In this document: piece by piece, positions 1 through 8,730 of the stretch | How the letters are laid out: every line of letters begins with the position of its first letter | Numbering within the stretch: position 1 is the first letter of the stretch | Assembly (NCBI GenBank): GCA_002070395.1 | Contig: MWDE01000008.1 | Location: 1 to 64,000, forward strand | Length of the DNA stretch: 64,000 nt | Reading direction: 5' to 3' | DNA from: Synergistetes bacterium ADurb.Bin155 | GTDB lineage: Bacteria; Synergistota; Synergistia; Synergistales; Thermovirgaceae | Program-made: the position numbers and the translations under genes | Notes under the pieces: model-generated | What the model saw: only the letters and a program-made list of their open reading frames with translations | Database searches by the model: none | What the model was told of the DNA's origin: nothing

Positions 1-126
1 GGAGGCGTAGTCCCGGTTGTAGCCCGTCGTGGCGGTAACACGGTCCAATATTAGGCCCTTCCCCTTCTTCGACGCCCTGCGGTACTCGTCAGAAGCCTGG
101 ACGATCACTTCCCTCCTCGCACCCAT
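1..126 (-). CDS. Transposase/integrase N-terminus (partial, runs off the left edge)
   Basis: A reading frame on the minus strand stays open from an ATG at 126 to base 1, giving 42 residues. An in-frame GTG at 138 is an alternative start, with purine-rich sequence upstream. The visible segment contains YRRASKKGKGLILD followed by TTGYNRDYA. This closely resembles the start of the integrase-like IS transposases whose N-terminus reads roughly YRxASKKEKGxILDxFxxxTGYNRxYA; that group is often filed under ISNCY-type elements. The catalytic DDE domain lies outside the window, so family and intactness cannot be settled. The repeats at 198-253, just upstream of the gene, fit an element terminus. Confidence 0.7.
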   Translation of the reverse strand, partial: MGARREVIVQASDEYRRASKKGKGLILDRVTATTGYNRDYAS

Positions 127-197
127 CGAAAGCCTCACCCGTCCTTCCCCCTTCCTCCAGGGTCACGTCCCTTGAAGGAAGATGCTACACCCTTCGG

Positions 198-253
198 CTA
201 GATTCTTAGGTGAGGCAACGTATTACTTTCGTCTAGATTTTAGGTGAGGCAAC
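198..253. repeat. Tandem 21-22 bp repeats, probable insertion-sequence end
   Basis: Two near-identical direct copies, at 198-219 and 233-253, share CTAGATT followed by TTAGGTGAGGCAAC and differ by a single extra C in the first. The 13 bases between them are unrelated. They lie upstream of the partial transposase and just before the -35 box of the next promoter. Short repeated motifs at the end of an element usually bind its transposase, so I infer that the IS ends near base 253. Without the other end or an empty site the exact boundary is unknown. Confidence 0.55.
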
Positions 254-261
254 TCGGGCCA

Positions 262-290
262 TTGACAAAAGCCCCGGGGCGTTATAGTAT
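262..290 (+). promoter_or_regulatory. Sigma-70-type promoter of the leader transcript
   Basis: A perfect -35 box TTGACA lies at 262-267. Candidate -10 boxes follow: TATAGT at 283-288 (15 bp spacer) or TAGTAT at 285-290 (17 bp spacer). It begins 9 bp after the IS-end repeat and drives the leader peptide that starts at 339. Confidence 0.6.
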
Positions 291-338
291 GCTCCAAACG
301 TCAGGAACGGCCGACTCTTTAATAAGGAGGGAAACCGC

Positions 339-443
339 GTGAAGGACAGGGTCCAGGGCTCCGCAGCAGTGACGGGCAATGTCGCCATTATCGTCCTCGT
401 TCTTACGTGGGGGTCCCCTCCTGGGGCGGCCGTCGCGCTGTAG
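339..443 (+). CDS. Branched-chain amino acid leader peptide (34 aa)
   Basis: A GTG start preceded by AAGGAGGG (324-331) opens a 34-codon frame ending in TAG at 441-443. Its middle reads NVAIIVLVLTW, a run of Ile, Val and Leu codons typical of ilv-type leader peptides, in which a ribosome stalled for lack of charged tRNA changes the folding of the downstream RNA. The stop codon lies 21 bases before a very strong terminator hairpin (465-495). A second fold, GGCGG...CCGCC enclosing CGCGC/GCGCG (about 424-455), covers the peptide's end and could act as a pause or competing structure. The layout (promoter, leader peptide, terminator) is textbook attenuation. The biosynthetic operon it should control is not present downstream. 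Confidence 0.6.
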   Translation: MKDRVQGSAAVTGNVAIIVLVLTWGSPPGAAVAL

Positions 444-464
444 GCGCGTAACCGCCGACCGGGA

Positions 465-504
465 CCGGGGCCCCCTTGCAACGAGGGGGCCCCGGTTTTT
501 TATT
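465..504 (+). terminator. Attenuator: 12-bp perfect hairpin and T tract
   Basis: The arms CCGGGGCCCCCT (465-476) and AGGGGGCCCCGG (484-495) are perfectly complementary. They enclose a 7-base loop and are followed by TTTTTTATT. This is an intrinsic terminator 21 bases after the leader-peptide stop, in the position expected for transcription attenuation. Confidence 0.8.
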
Positions 505-550
505 GGGTTCGCGGCACTCCTGGAGGACCGACCGGAAGGGGAGAAAAGAG

Positions 551-709
551 ATGCAAAAGGCGAGAGGGTTTTTTATGAACCAAGCACCGGCGACGGGGCG
601 AGGCAAGGCACCGGCGACGGCAGAACAAGGGAACCGTCATAGCCGGGATCAGTATCCCCAGGACCTTTACGATCCCAGGTGGAGAGGACCCTTCGAAGGG
701 TACAGGTAG
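551..709 (+). CDS. Short unrecognised protein after the attenuator (52 aa)
   Basis: This ATG-started frame of 52 codons follows a purine-rich stretch (GGGGAGAAAAGAG) that can serve as a ribosome site. I do not recognise the product. The N-terminal half holds an eight-residue duplication (APATGRG/APATAEQ), reflecting a 13-bp direct repeat at 584-596 and 608-620. The C-terminus ends in YDPRWRGPFEGYR and looks more protein-like than the rest. Its place directly behind an ilv-type attenuator, where a biosynthetic gene would be expected, suggests either a remnant of a rearranged gene or a short true gene. Coding status is uncertain. Confidence 0.3.
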   Translation: MQKARGFFMNQAPATGRGKAPATAEQGNRHSRDQYPQDLYDPRWRGPFEGYR

Positions 710-854
710 AAATAAGCCACACCGGGGAACCCCTTGGCCGTGAGCGTAGGGCGGCGTGAGTAGTAAGGGCGGCGAACCGCGACTCCCGGGTCCTGAGAGT
801 TTTCGCCCGCCCTTGACCGCCTGAGCCTCCCCATTTCCTGCCAGGCACCCATCC

Positions 855-863
855 TGCTATCAT
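855..863 (+). promoter_or_regulatory. Possible extended -10 promoter for addB
   Basis: TGCTATCAT (855-863) matches an extended -10 element (TGnTATnAT). It lies about 20 bases before the ribosome site GGGAGGGAGG and the addB ATG at 885. No convincing -35 box is visible, which is tolerated at extended -10 promoters. Confidence 0.35.
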
Positions 864-884
864 TGGGCGGGAGGGAGGGTCGGC

Positions 885-3800
885 ATGGCTATCACTGTCA
901 CCGGATATCACCGGGTCGTGGAGATCGAGGGGGAACTGGCCCGGCTGGGAAGCGGGCGCGACCCGTCCCCTGTCTTCCTCGTCCCTTCCACGGGGGACAG
1001 GGAACTCCTCCGCGACATCATCCTCGAAAAGGTCTCCTTCGGGCCTTCCGAGCCGCCCATCCTCCGCTGGGAGGACCTTTACCGGGAGGCGGCGCGGGAG
1101 ATGGACGTGCCCCGGAAGGCGAGACGGAGGCAGATAGACCCGCCCGACCATTGGCTTATCGTCCGGCATGTCCTGGAATGCCTCAAGGCAAGGGTCGAGG
1201 AGGCGGCCATCCCCGCCGGGGCGAGGCATAGCGGCTTCATCTGGACCCTCGGCGAGGACCTCAGGGAACTGCTCAGGGAAGAGGTCCGGCCCGATATCCT
1301 GGCGCTGTCCATGGGGTGCGACCAGCGATGCCTGGGGGCGGACTGCCCGAAGCTTCCCGACCCGGGGGCCCTTCTTTGCCGCCTTTACCGGGACTACCTG
1401 GAGTACCTGGACGACCACTCCCTGGCTGACAGCGCCCAGACCGCCACCGTGATAGCCCGGACCCTGGAGGAAGACCCACCCAGGGCCGCGGCGTGGGTCG
1501 GCGGAAGGGACTTCGTCTTCGCGGGCTTCATGAGTTTCACCCGCTCCCAGTTGAGCCTCATCGGCGTACTCGCGCGGCTGGGCGCGAGGGTCCGGGTCTT
1601 CATGCCCGAGAGCGGCCTGCAATACCACGATGCCAGGGCCCAACTCCTCGGCGAGGACCCCGCCGCCCTCCCGATAAAGACCTTTGACCCCATCCCCTTT
1701 CTGACCGTCGTCGCCGGGGACCCCCGGCTTGAACTGGAGACTCTCGCCAGGAACCTTGCCCTTTGGAGGGCCGGCAAGGGGGAGCTCCAGGCCAGGCTCG
1801 GCACCCCTTTTCCCGGGTGGGGCGAGATAGGGCTCTCACTGGACGCCCCCAGGCTGGGGCTCGCCGTGGAGGTCCTCTCCCGCTACCGGATCCCCCATTC
1901 CCTTCGGGGAGGGCCCAGCGTGTCGGAGACGGCCCTTTGGAAGACCGCCTCTTCCGTCATCGAGACCGCCGCCCTGGGTTTCCCCCCGGAGGAGACAGCC
2001 CACATCCTGGCTCAGCCCTGGATCACCCCTGACGGTTTCGACCTTAGGGACACCCTGAGCCAAGGACCCCGTGGAGAGAAGCGGTGGAGGGATCACCTCC
2101 GGAACCGGGGGGACCGGGAAGCCCTTTCGTTTTTCGGAAGGATGGAGGCCTTCGTTTCGGTCGTGGAAAAGGGCGCCCGCCCTTCAGTCCTCCTCCGTTC
2201 CCTGGGGGACCTCGCTGGTGATGCCGCCGGGGTCGACCTCTCCCGCTTCATCATCGATCACCCCTCCCTCGATGAGTCTGCGAGGCACCTGAACGCGGCC
2301 CTCCAGGAACTGGAGCATAAACTGGAGCAGACGGCCGAGATGGAAAGCGCCATAGGCCCGGCGGGGACCGATATCTTGAAGGGGAGCGACGCCGCGGCGT
2401 TCCTCTCGGCCTGGAGCGAGCATTCCACGGTCCGGCAGCCCCCAGGGACGAGGGACAGCCTCACCCTTTACGCAGGGGGCGTACCGGTGCTGGCCCACCA
2501 CAAGATCTTTATCCTGACCGGGCTCACGGCGGATGCCTGGCCCGGCAGGCTCTGGGAGTCGCCGCTGCTGGACGACGGCCGCAAGGAGGCTATCCACGGC
2601 AACCCCGAAACGGGACTTTCCCCCTCCCACCTCCCCCTGCTGAAGGAAAAGAGGAGCCAGCGGGAAGCGCTGCTGCTGAGGATGATCGCCTCGGCCGACG
2701 GGGTCTGCGTAGGGTCCCGGCCGAACCAGGACGACTCGGGAAGGCCCCTCCAGCCCTCAGTCTTCATCACGTCGGCCCTGGCGCGGCCGCGGCCATGGGC
2801 GGCGAAGGCCGGCGGAGACCCCCCTTTTTCGAGATCGATGAAGGACGTCATCCCCGGCGAGGGGGAGCCCGCCATCGCGGGCATCGAGGCCCGGGCCTCG
2901 GACCCACCCTTCAGGCCTTCCAGGCTCCTGGAGGTCCCCCCGCCGACACCGTGGCCCGAGGGTGCGGCGAAGAGGGTCCCGGTGAGCGGGATAGACACCT
3001 GGGAGGATTGCCCCTTCAAGTATTACGCCGAAAAGGTCCTGCGGATCGAAAGGCCCCGCCCCTGGGGCTTCGACCCCGCCAGGGCTGGTAACGTCGCCCA
3101 CGCCCTCTGGGAAAAGGCGTGGGCGGAGAGGATGATCACGGGGGAAGACCTGCCGGCCTTGGCGCGGAAGCACTGGGAGGCCGCCCTCTCGGAACAGTAC
3201 CCCGAACTGTCGTTCTTCCCGGCCCGCCTGGAACTCTTCAGGGAGCGGGCCTTCGCAATGGCCGCCCTCCAGCAGAAAATGGACGACGGGGGGCTCGCCG
3301 CAGCAAGGGTCTCCCAGGAGAGGGAACAGCTCCTGGAGATGGAGATCGGCGGGGTGCTCTTCCGGGGGAAGTTCGACCGCGTCGATCTTCTCGACGACGG
3401 TTCGGCACTGGTCTTCGACTACAAAACGGGGAAGTCCGATAGCCTGGCCGCTTCGCTCCAGTTGCCGGCCTACGCTGTGATACTCCAGGGAACCAGGAAG
3501 ATCCCCGTCTCAGGCTACGCCTACCTGTCCCAGAGGGACAGCTCCTTCACGGGGCGCCTTGAGGGCCGGGCCCTTGAACTCCTTCCCGGGTGGGGGGGCC
3601 GATCAGGGGACAAACTGGAGGCCGTGATCGAGAAGGCCGGGGAGAGGCTCCAGGCCATGGCGGAGTCCGTCGCGGCGAGCGACTTCCCCCCGAACTACGA
3701 CAACGTCGCGGTATGCCGGTACTGCGACTTCCAGGACCTCTGCCGGAGGAAAGAATCCCCACGGGTGGACCGGGGTGAGGAAAATGGCAACGGCAGCTGA
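885..3800 (+). CDS. addB: AddB/RexB-type ATP-dependent nuclease subunit with Fe-S nuclease domain
   Basis: At 971 residues this is the nuclease-bearing partner of AddA in double-strand break resection at Chi-like sites. The N-terminus (FLVPSTGDRELL) aligns with the degenerate helicase fold of AddB but lacks a Walker A lysine, so it should not hydrolyse ATP. The C-terminus is a RecB-type PD-(D/E)XK nuclease: D831 in GKFDRVD and D845-Y846-K847 in FDYKTGK. Four cysteines, C709 (DCPFKYY) and C944-x2-C947-x5-C953, match the [4Fe-4S] staple that pins this nuclease domain in characterised AddB proteins. The ATG follows GGGAGGGAGG. The end overlaps the start of addA, so the two are translationally coupled. 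Confidence 0.93.
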   Translation: MAITVTGYHRVVEIEGELARLGSGRDPSPVFLVPSTGDRELLRDIILEKVSFGPSEPPILRWEDLYREAAREMDVPRKARRRQIDPPDHWLIVRHVLECLKARVEEAAIPAGARHSGFIWTLGEDLRELLREEVRPDILALSMGCDQRCLGADCPKLPDPGALLCRLYRDYLEYLDDHSLADSAQTATVIARTLEEDPPRAAAWVGGRDFVFAGFMSFTRSQLSLIGVLARLGARVRVFMPESGLQYHDARAQLLGEDPAALPIKTFDPIPFLTVVAGDPRLELETLARNLALWRAGKGELQARLGTPFPGWGEIGLSLDAPRLGLAVEVLSRYRIPHSLRGGPSVSETALWKTASSVIETAALGFPPEETAHILAQPWITPDGFDLRDTLSQGPRGEKRWRDHLRNRGDREALSFFGRMEAFVSVVEKGARPSVLLRSLGDLAGDAAGVDLSRFIIDHPSLDESARHLNAALQELEHKLEQTAEMESAIGPAGTDILKGSDAAAFLSAWSEHSTVRQPPGTRDSLTLYAGGVPVLAHHKIFILTGLTADAWPGRLWESPLLDDGRKEAIHGNPETGLSPSHLPLLKEKRSQREALLLRMIASADGVCVGSRPNQDDSGRPLQPSVFITSALARPRPWAAKAGGDPPFSRSMKDVIPGEGEPAIAGIEARASDPPFRPSRLLEVPPPTPWPEGAAKRVPVSGIDTWEDCPFKYYAEKVLRIERPRPWGFDPARAGNVAHALWEKAWAERMITGEDLPALARKHWEAALSEQYPELSFFPARLELFRERAFAMAALQQKMDDGGLAAARVSQEREQLLEMEIGGVLFRGKFDRVDLLDDGSALVFDYKTGKSDSLAASLQLPAYAVILQGTRKIPVSGYAYLSQRDSSFTGRLEGRALELLPGWGGRSGDKLEAVIEKAGERLQAMAESVAASDFPPNYDNVAVCRYCDFQDLCRRKESPRVDRGEENGNGS

Positions 3801-6800
3801 GATCTTCCAGAGGTACCTCGAGGAAAAAGCCCGCCTTGAGCCGGAGCAGGTCAAGGCCGTCATGGGCGATGGGCCCCTGGTGGTCGTCAGCGCCGGGGCC
3901 GGGACGGGGAAGACGCTGACCCTCTCCTGGAGGTTCCTCCGCCTGGTCGTCGTCGACGGCGTACCCCTGGAGAGGATACTGACCATCACCTTCACCGAGA
4001 AGGCCGCCCTGGAGATGCGCGAGAGGATCCGCGGGCTCCTGGGGGAGGTCAGGGACGGGATCCCCGCTTTCTCCGAAGGGGCCGGCGACGCCCTCTCCCG
4101 GCTGGATGAGGCCTACATCTCCACCATCCACGCCTTCTCGATGAGGATCTTGAGGGAGTCCGGCCTCTCCGTCAACGTGGACCCCGGCATTCGGCTCATC
4201 ACGCCGCCGGAGGAGAACTCCTTCTGGCAGCGCCTGGAGAGGTCCATCGACCGGGAGGAAATGGGCCCGCTCGCCGGGACGCTCACCGGCAAGTGGCGGG
4301 AGAGGGCGAGGGAGGTCTTCTCGTCTAGGCGGACCTGCGACCTGGTGGACGCCTTCGGCGCCGGCGGCATCGTCGGCGCGGCTTCCTCCGCCATATCCCT
4401 TTTCGAGAGCAAGAACCTCGATCCGGAGGCCCTGTGGGAGTGGTCCGAGGACCTCCCCGAAAGGGACGGGGAACTCTCCCGCCGGCTCCGGAAAGAGTTC
4501 GCACCCCTGTGGCGGCGGGCCTGGGTTGACTGGATGGAGGGTATCCTTCCCGGCGCCGGGGGGCTCAAAAGGTTTCTTGCCGACAAGACGCAATTCTCCG
4601 CCAGGGCGGCGGCCTTCATGGAGACCTGGGACGAGGAGCCCGGCGACGAAGACCTGCCCCGCTTCGTGATGGACCTCCTGGGAGAGAGCCTGCTGGGGAA
4701 ACTCTCGGGGGGAAAATGCAAGGAGGACGTCAATGGACTCGCCTTGACCGTCACCGGCCAGGGCTTGAAAGAATACCGGGATGACCGCAAGGCCTGGTCC
4801 GCGGCAGCCCGATGGATCACCGGGGACAGGCCCCCCCAGGAGACGGAGATGAGGGCCCTGCTGCTCAAGGTCATCGCCCTCTCCTGGGAACTGTTCCGCG
4901 CCGCCAAGTCAGCCTCGGGGACCCTGTCCTTCGACGACATGATCAGCCGGGCCCTGCAGGTCGTGACGGCGGAGTCCTCCCTCCCGGGCAGGTTCCTTCA
5001 TGTCATCGTCGACGAGTTCCAGGACACCAACGCCCTGCAGGACGACCTCCTCTCGGCCCTCGTACCCGAAGGCGGGGGCAGCCTCTTCCTGGTGGGCGAC
5101 CTCCAGCAGTCCATCTACCGGTTCCGCCATGCCGAGCCGGCCATCTTCCTGAAAAGGGTGATGGAGGCCTTCCAAAGCGACCCCGACTCCCTGGTGAACC
5201 TCGACGTGACCTTCCGCTCGAGGCAGGCCGTCATGGACGCCGTCAACAGCCTCTTCGGCCGCGTATGGAGGGAGGGCGTCACCAAGGCCCTGGAGAGTGG
5301 GTTCTCCCGGCTGGCACCCCCCGAATCGCGGGATTGGTGGCCGAAACGCCAGGAGACCACCGTGAAACCCTTCGAGATCGTCATCCCCGCGGGCGAGGCG
5401 CCGCCCGCGAAGCCGAGGGTCAGTGAAATACGCCTGTCGGCGATGCGCCTCCTCGCCGACCGGATCGTCGAGGCCGTGGACTCGGGAGCCACCGTGTGGG
5501 ATACCGACGGCGAGGGGTCCTTCGCGCCCAGGCCCGCCCGTTTCCGGGATTTCGCCGTGCTGGTGCCGTCGAGGACTTTCTACGACCAGATAGAGCAGGT
5601 CTTCATCGATGAAAGGGGCATACCCACCTACTTCGAGGGCAACCGGAACTACTTCGGCCGGGGCGAGGTCAGGGACGCCGTGAGGCTCCTCGAGGCCCTG
5701 GCCGACCCCGGCGACCCGCTGGCCATGGCCTCCTTCCTGGCCTCGCCGCTGAGCGGCCTGGCGCCGGGGGTATCGGCCCGGCTCATCGCGAGGTCGCGGT
5801 CGGACGGCTCCGACCTCCCGTCCCTCCTGGCCCAAGAACACCCTCTTGAAGCATCGCGTTTCGAAAGGCTTCGGAGGGAAGGGCTCGCGGCGGGTCCGTC
5901 CCGCCCACTGGCCACCCTGCTCGAGGACGATTCGGCCCTACTCTCCTGCGAGGGCTGGAAGCGGCCCCGGGTGGCGGCCAACCTCAGAAGGGCCATAGAC
6001 CTGGCCCGGGAGTACGAAGCCGGCCTGGGCATGAGCCTCGGGGGCTGCGCGGACTACCTCCGCGACATGACCCGCAGGGGGATCGAGACCAGGGAGGCCG
6101 ACACCCTGGGCGAGGACGACGACATGGTGAGGGTCATGACGGTCCACGCCGCGAAGGGGCTTGAGTTCCCCGTGGTGGCCGTGACGGGGCTCGAACTGGC
6201 GCCGAGGACCCGGAAACAGGGGGTGAGGCTCGTGGTCTCCCCCCACCTGGGCATCGCCGCCACGGCCTTGCCGGAGGGCTGGGTAGAGGTCGGGGAGAGG
6301 GAGGTCCTCGCGGGGGCCATCCACGACCTGTTCGAAAACCGGGAGACCTGGGAGGAAAACCAGAGGCTCCTCTACGTGGCCTGCACCAGGGCGAGGGACT
6401 CGCTCATCCTCTGCGGGGCCTCCCCCCGGACCGAGGAAGGAGAGCTCCGCTCGAAGAGGCATTCCTGGCTGGAGACCGTGCTGGACTGGGCCGGAAGCGA
6501 CGGCTCCGGCCCGCCCGAGCCGGAGCCCCCCACTGAAGGGGCCGCCCGGCGGGGTAAGGCCGCCCCAGCGACGAAGGGTGAAAGGGTCGACCTTCCCCCG
6601 GAGGAAGGCGGGACCCTGGAGAGGATCAGCGCCACGGCCTACGCCCTACTCAAGTTTTGTCCCTTCGCCTTCAGGATGAGGCACAGGCAGGGCCTGGACA
6701 TCTCCTGGGAGATGCCCTCCGATGACGTGGGCGGGGCCGACCTTGGGAGCCTGGCCCACTGGCTGTTGCGCCGGTGGGACCTCCGCCCGGAAACGCTCTC

Positions 6801-7374
6801 CCTTTACGACCCCCTCCGGGATGGGGCCGGCCTGGGAGAACTTCTCCCCGCCGATCTTAGGCCGGTCTGGGCCGACCCGGCGAAAAGAGTCCCCCTCATG
6901 GGCTGGCTCGAGCGTTTCGCCTCCTCCCCGCTGGCTGAGAGGATAAGGAACGGAGAAGACACCCGGAAGGAAGTCCCCTTCAGGGTGCGCCTCGACAACG
7001 GAGCCCTCATGGTGGGGGTCATCGACGTCATCTGGAGGGAGGGCGAAAAAACCTGTATAAGGGATTACAAGATAGGCCGGATCGAAAACGCGCCGAGGGA
7101 ACTCTACCGGTCCCAGCTGCTCTTTTACGCCCTCGCCGCCAGGAAACACTTCGGCGGGTCACCGCTGGAACTGGCCCTCCTGTCGCTGAAGGAGAACCGG
7201 GAGATCCCCGTGGGTAAAGATCCCTTTTCCTGGGAGGACCTCGAAGAGGACGTCGCTTCGGCGACCCGCCAAGGTGCGGCTGGACCCTTCGAGCCCTCCC
7301 GAAAGATGTGTCCCCTGTGCCCCTGGAAAGGCGAATGCGTACTGGGGCGGGAATGGACAAAAGGGGCCTTATGA
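3784..7374 (+). CDS. addA: AddA helicase-nuclease subunit
   Basis: UvrD/Rep-family helicase of 1196 residues and partner of AddB. Walker A is GAGTGKT (K43) and Walker B is DEFQD (410-414). Motif Ia is TFTEKAALEMRERI, motif III GDLQQSIYRFR, motif V VHAAKGLEFP and motif VI VACTRARD. A C-terminal PD-(D/E)XK nuclease shows D1081 (GVID) and D1094-Y1095-K1096 (DYK). The protein also carries C959 and C1176-x2-C1179-x5-C1185, the same spacing as the Fe-S staple of AddB, which is not usual for AddA. ATG 3784 overlaps the addB end by 17 bases; an in-frame GTG at 3775 is an alternative start. Confidence 0.93.
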   Translation: MATAAEIFQRYLEEKARLEPEQVKAVMGDGPLVVVSAGAGTGKTLTLSWRFLRLVVVDGVPLERILTITFTEKAALEMRERIRGLLGEVRDGIPAFSEGAGDALSRLDEAYISTIHAFSMRILRESGLSVNVDPGIRLITPPEENSFWQRLERSIDREEMGPLAGTLTGKWRERAREVFSSRRTCDLVDAFGAGGIVGAASSAISLFESKNLDPEALWEWSEDLPERDGELSRRLRKEFAPLWRRAWVDWMEGILPGAGGLKRFLADKTQFSARAAAFMETWDEEPGDEDLPRFVMDLLGESLLGKLSGGKCKEDVNGLALTVTGQGLKEYRDDRKAWSAAARWITGDRPPQETEMRALLLKVIALSWELFRAAKSASGTLSFDDMISRALQVVTAESSLPGRFLHVIVDEFQDTNALQDDLLSALVPEGGGSLFLVGDLQQSIYRFRHAEPAIFLKRVMEAFQSDPDSLVNLDVTFRSRQAVMDAVNSLFGRVWREGVTKALESGFSRLAPPESRDWWPKRQETTVKPFEIVIPAGEAPPAKPRVSEIRLSAMRLLADRIVEAVDSGATVWDTDGEGSFAPRPARFRDFAVLVPSRTFYDQIEQVFIDERGIPTYFEGNRNYFGRGEVRDAVRLLEALADPGDPLAMASFLASPLSGLAPGVSARLIARSRSDGSDLPSLLAQEHPLEASRFERLRREGLAAGPSRPLATLLEDDSALLSCEGWKRPRVAANLRRAIDLAREYEAGLGMSLGGCADYLRDMTRRGIETREADTLGEDDDMVRVMTVHAAKGLEFPVVAVTGLELAPRTRKQGVRLVVSPHLGIAATALPEGWVEVGEREVLAGAIHDLFENRETWEENQRLLYVACTRARDSLILCGASPRTEEGELRSKRHSWLETVLDWAGSDGSGPPEPEPPTEGAARRGKAAPATKGERVDLPPEEGGTLERISATAYALLKFCPFAFRMRHRQGLDISWEMPSDDVGGADLGSLAHWLLRRWDLRPETLSLYDPLRDGAGLGELLPADLRPVWADPAKRVPLMGWLERFASSPLAERIRNGEDTRKEVPFRVRLDNGALMVGVIDVIWREGEKTCIRDYKIGRIENAPRELYRSQLLFYALAARKHFGGSPLELALLSLKENREIPVGKDPFSWEDLEEDVASATRQGAAGPFEPSRKMCPLCPWKGECVLGREWTKGAL

Positions 7375-7424
7375 TATCATTGCCCCGTACCCAAACCGGA
7401 TTCTGACGGGGGGATGACCATTCC

Positions 7425-8243
7425 ATGGTTTTTGCCCGAGCCGTCCTGGCGTTAGCTGTCATGCTGCTGCCGGCGACCTGCGCCCCATCGGCGGCCGAGG
7501 AACTCCCCTGGGAGGAGCACCCGGTCCGACAAGGCGAGACCCTGGACACTATAGCGGAACAGTACCCCGTCGATAGTTACTGCATACGGCGGGCCAACGA
7601 ACTCAGCGGAGACGTCCCCCCGGAGGGGCTGACCCTGCTGGTGCCCCATAACGACGATCTGTTGCTCGAGACCCTGGCGGAGGTCCGCGCCAGGCGCAAG
7701 GGGGAGACCACCGCCGACCGTTACCTCGAAGAGGATGACCGTCCCGGGCAGGCCCCGATGCCGGCATCACCGCGGGTAGATAGAATGCGATCGGAATACC
7801 CGGGTATCGAAGGCCTCATCGCCCTCGCGAGGGGATCGGCCGCCGAAGCTGCCGTCATCACTCGCCCCCAACTCTCATGGCCCGTCGAAGGGATCGTCTT
7901 TTCGCCCTTCGGCCTTAGACGTGGGAGGTTCCACTGCGGCATCGATATATCGGCCCCGAGGGGTACTCCCATCCGGACGGCGGCACCGGGGACCGTCGTC
8001 AGGGCAGCCACGAGGAGGGGCTTCGGCAAGTCCATCCTCATCGACCACGGCGGCGGGGTGATGACCCGTTATTCCCACTGCGACACCATGCTCTGCAAGG
8101 CCGGCGACAAGGTCTCCCCGGGCCAGGTCATCGGGAAGGTGGGCAGGACGGGCAGGACCACTGGCCCCCACCTCCACTTCGAAGTGGTCATCGACGGGAA
8201 GCACCAGGATCCTCAAAAGCATTTGCCCCAGCGTGGAGACTAG
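7425..8243 (+). CDS. Secreted LysM / M23-family metallopeptidase
   Basis: A signal peptide (residues 1-24, hydrophobic core LALAVMLL, likely cut after SAA) is followed by a LysM domain (about 28-75, HPVRQGETLDTIA) that should bind peptidoglycan. A low-complexity linker then leads to an M23 domain (about 145-265). The zinc and catalytic motifs are complete: H170-x3-D174 (HCGID) and H249-x-H251 (HLHFE). It probably cuts peptide cross-links in the cell wall, or acts as an activator of amidases. It follows addA by 50 bases on the same strand and precedes the peroxiredoxin gene by 12. The T-C pair near residue 19 does not form a convincing lipobox. Confidence 0.88.
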   Translation: MVFARAVLALAVMLLPATCAPSAAEELPWEEHPVRQGETLDTIAEQYPVDSYCIRRANELSGDVPPEGLTLLVPHNDDLLLETLAEVRARRKGETTADRYLEEDDRPGQAPMPASPRVDRMRSEYPGIEGLIALARGSAAEAAVITRPQLSWPVEGIVFSPFGLRRGRFHCGIDISAPRGTPIRTAAPGTVVRAATRRGFGKSILIDHGGGVMTRYSHCDTMLCKAGDKVSPGQVIGKVGRTGRTTGPHLHFEVVIDGKHQDPQKHLPQRGD

Positions 8244-8255
8244 GAGGGAAATGCC

Positions 8256-8723
8256 ATGGTGGAAGAAGGAACAAAAGCACCGCCCTTCTGCCTGAAGGAC
8301 AGCACGGGCAGGGAGAGATGTCTCGAGGAGTTCACCGGCAAATGGGTGGTCCTCTACTTTTACCCCAAGGACAATACCAGCGGTTGCACCCTGGAGGCCA
8401 TCGAGTTCTCCGCCCTCGAGGAGGAGTTCAAAAACCTCGGGGCCGTGGTGATCGGCATCAGTCCCGACACCTGCGAAAGCCACGCCCGCTTCATCGGCAA
8501 GCACAACCTGACGGTCCTTCTCCTCAGCGACCCCGAAAAGAAGGTGCTTGAACCCTACGGTGCCTGGCGGCTGAAGAAGATGTACGGCAGGGAGTCCATG
8601 GGGGTGGCCAGGAGCACCGTCCTGGTATCACCCCGGGGCGAGGTGGCCAGGACCTGGAAGAGCGTCAAGGCGGCGGGCCATGCCGCTAAGGTGCTCGAAG
8701 CCCTCAAGGAGGCCGCCGTCTGA
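8256..8723 (+). CDS. bcp: Thiol peroxidase, BCP/PrxQ family peroxiredoxin
   Basis: A 155-residue thioredoxin-fold peroxidase that reduces H2O2 and organic hydroperoxides. The family signature YFYPKDNTSGCTLE holds the peroxidatic cysteine C44. The resolving cysteine five residues later in many PrxQ proteins is absent, so this is a 1-Cys-like variant or uses another cysteine (SPDTCESH, near residue 72). The ribosome site AGGAGGG precedes ATG 8256. The gene is followed at once by a strong terminator, closing the transcript that starts with addB or the M23 gene. Confidence 0.9.
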   Translation: MVEEGTKAPPFCLKDSTGRERCLEEFTGKWVVLYFYPKDNTSGCTLEAIEFSALEEEFKNLGAVVIGISPDTCESHARFIGKHNLTVLLLSDPEKKVLEPYGAWRLKKMYGRESMGVARSTVLVSPRGEVARTWKSVKAAGHAAKVLEALKEAAV

Positions 8724-8730
8724 ACCTCAT

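Noticed and set aside
290..504. T-box riboswitch instead of a leader-peptide attenuator
   Set aside because: No T-box core (AGGGTGGNACCGCG-type) is visible, whereas a leader peptide rich in Ile, Val and Leu codons with its own ribosome site is.
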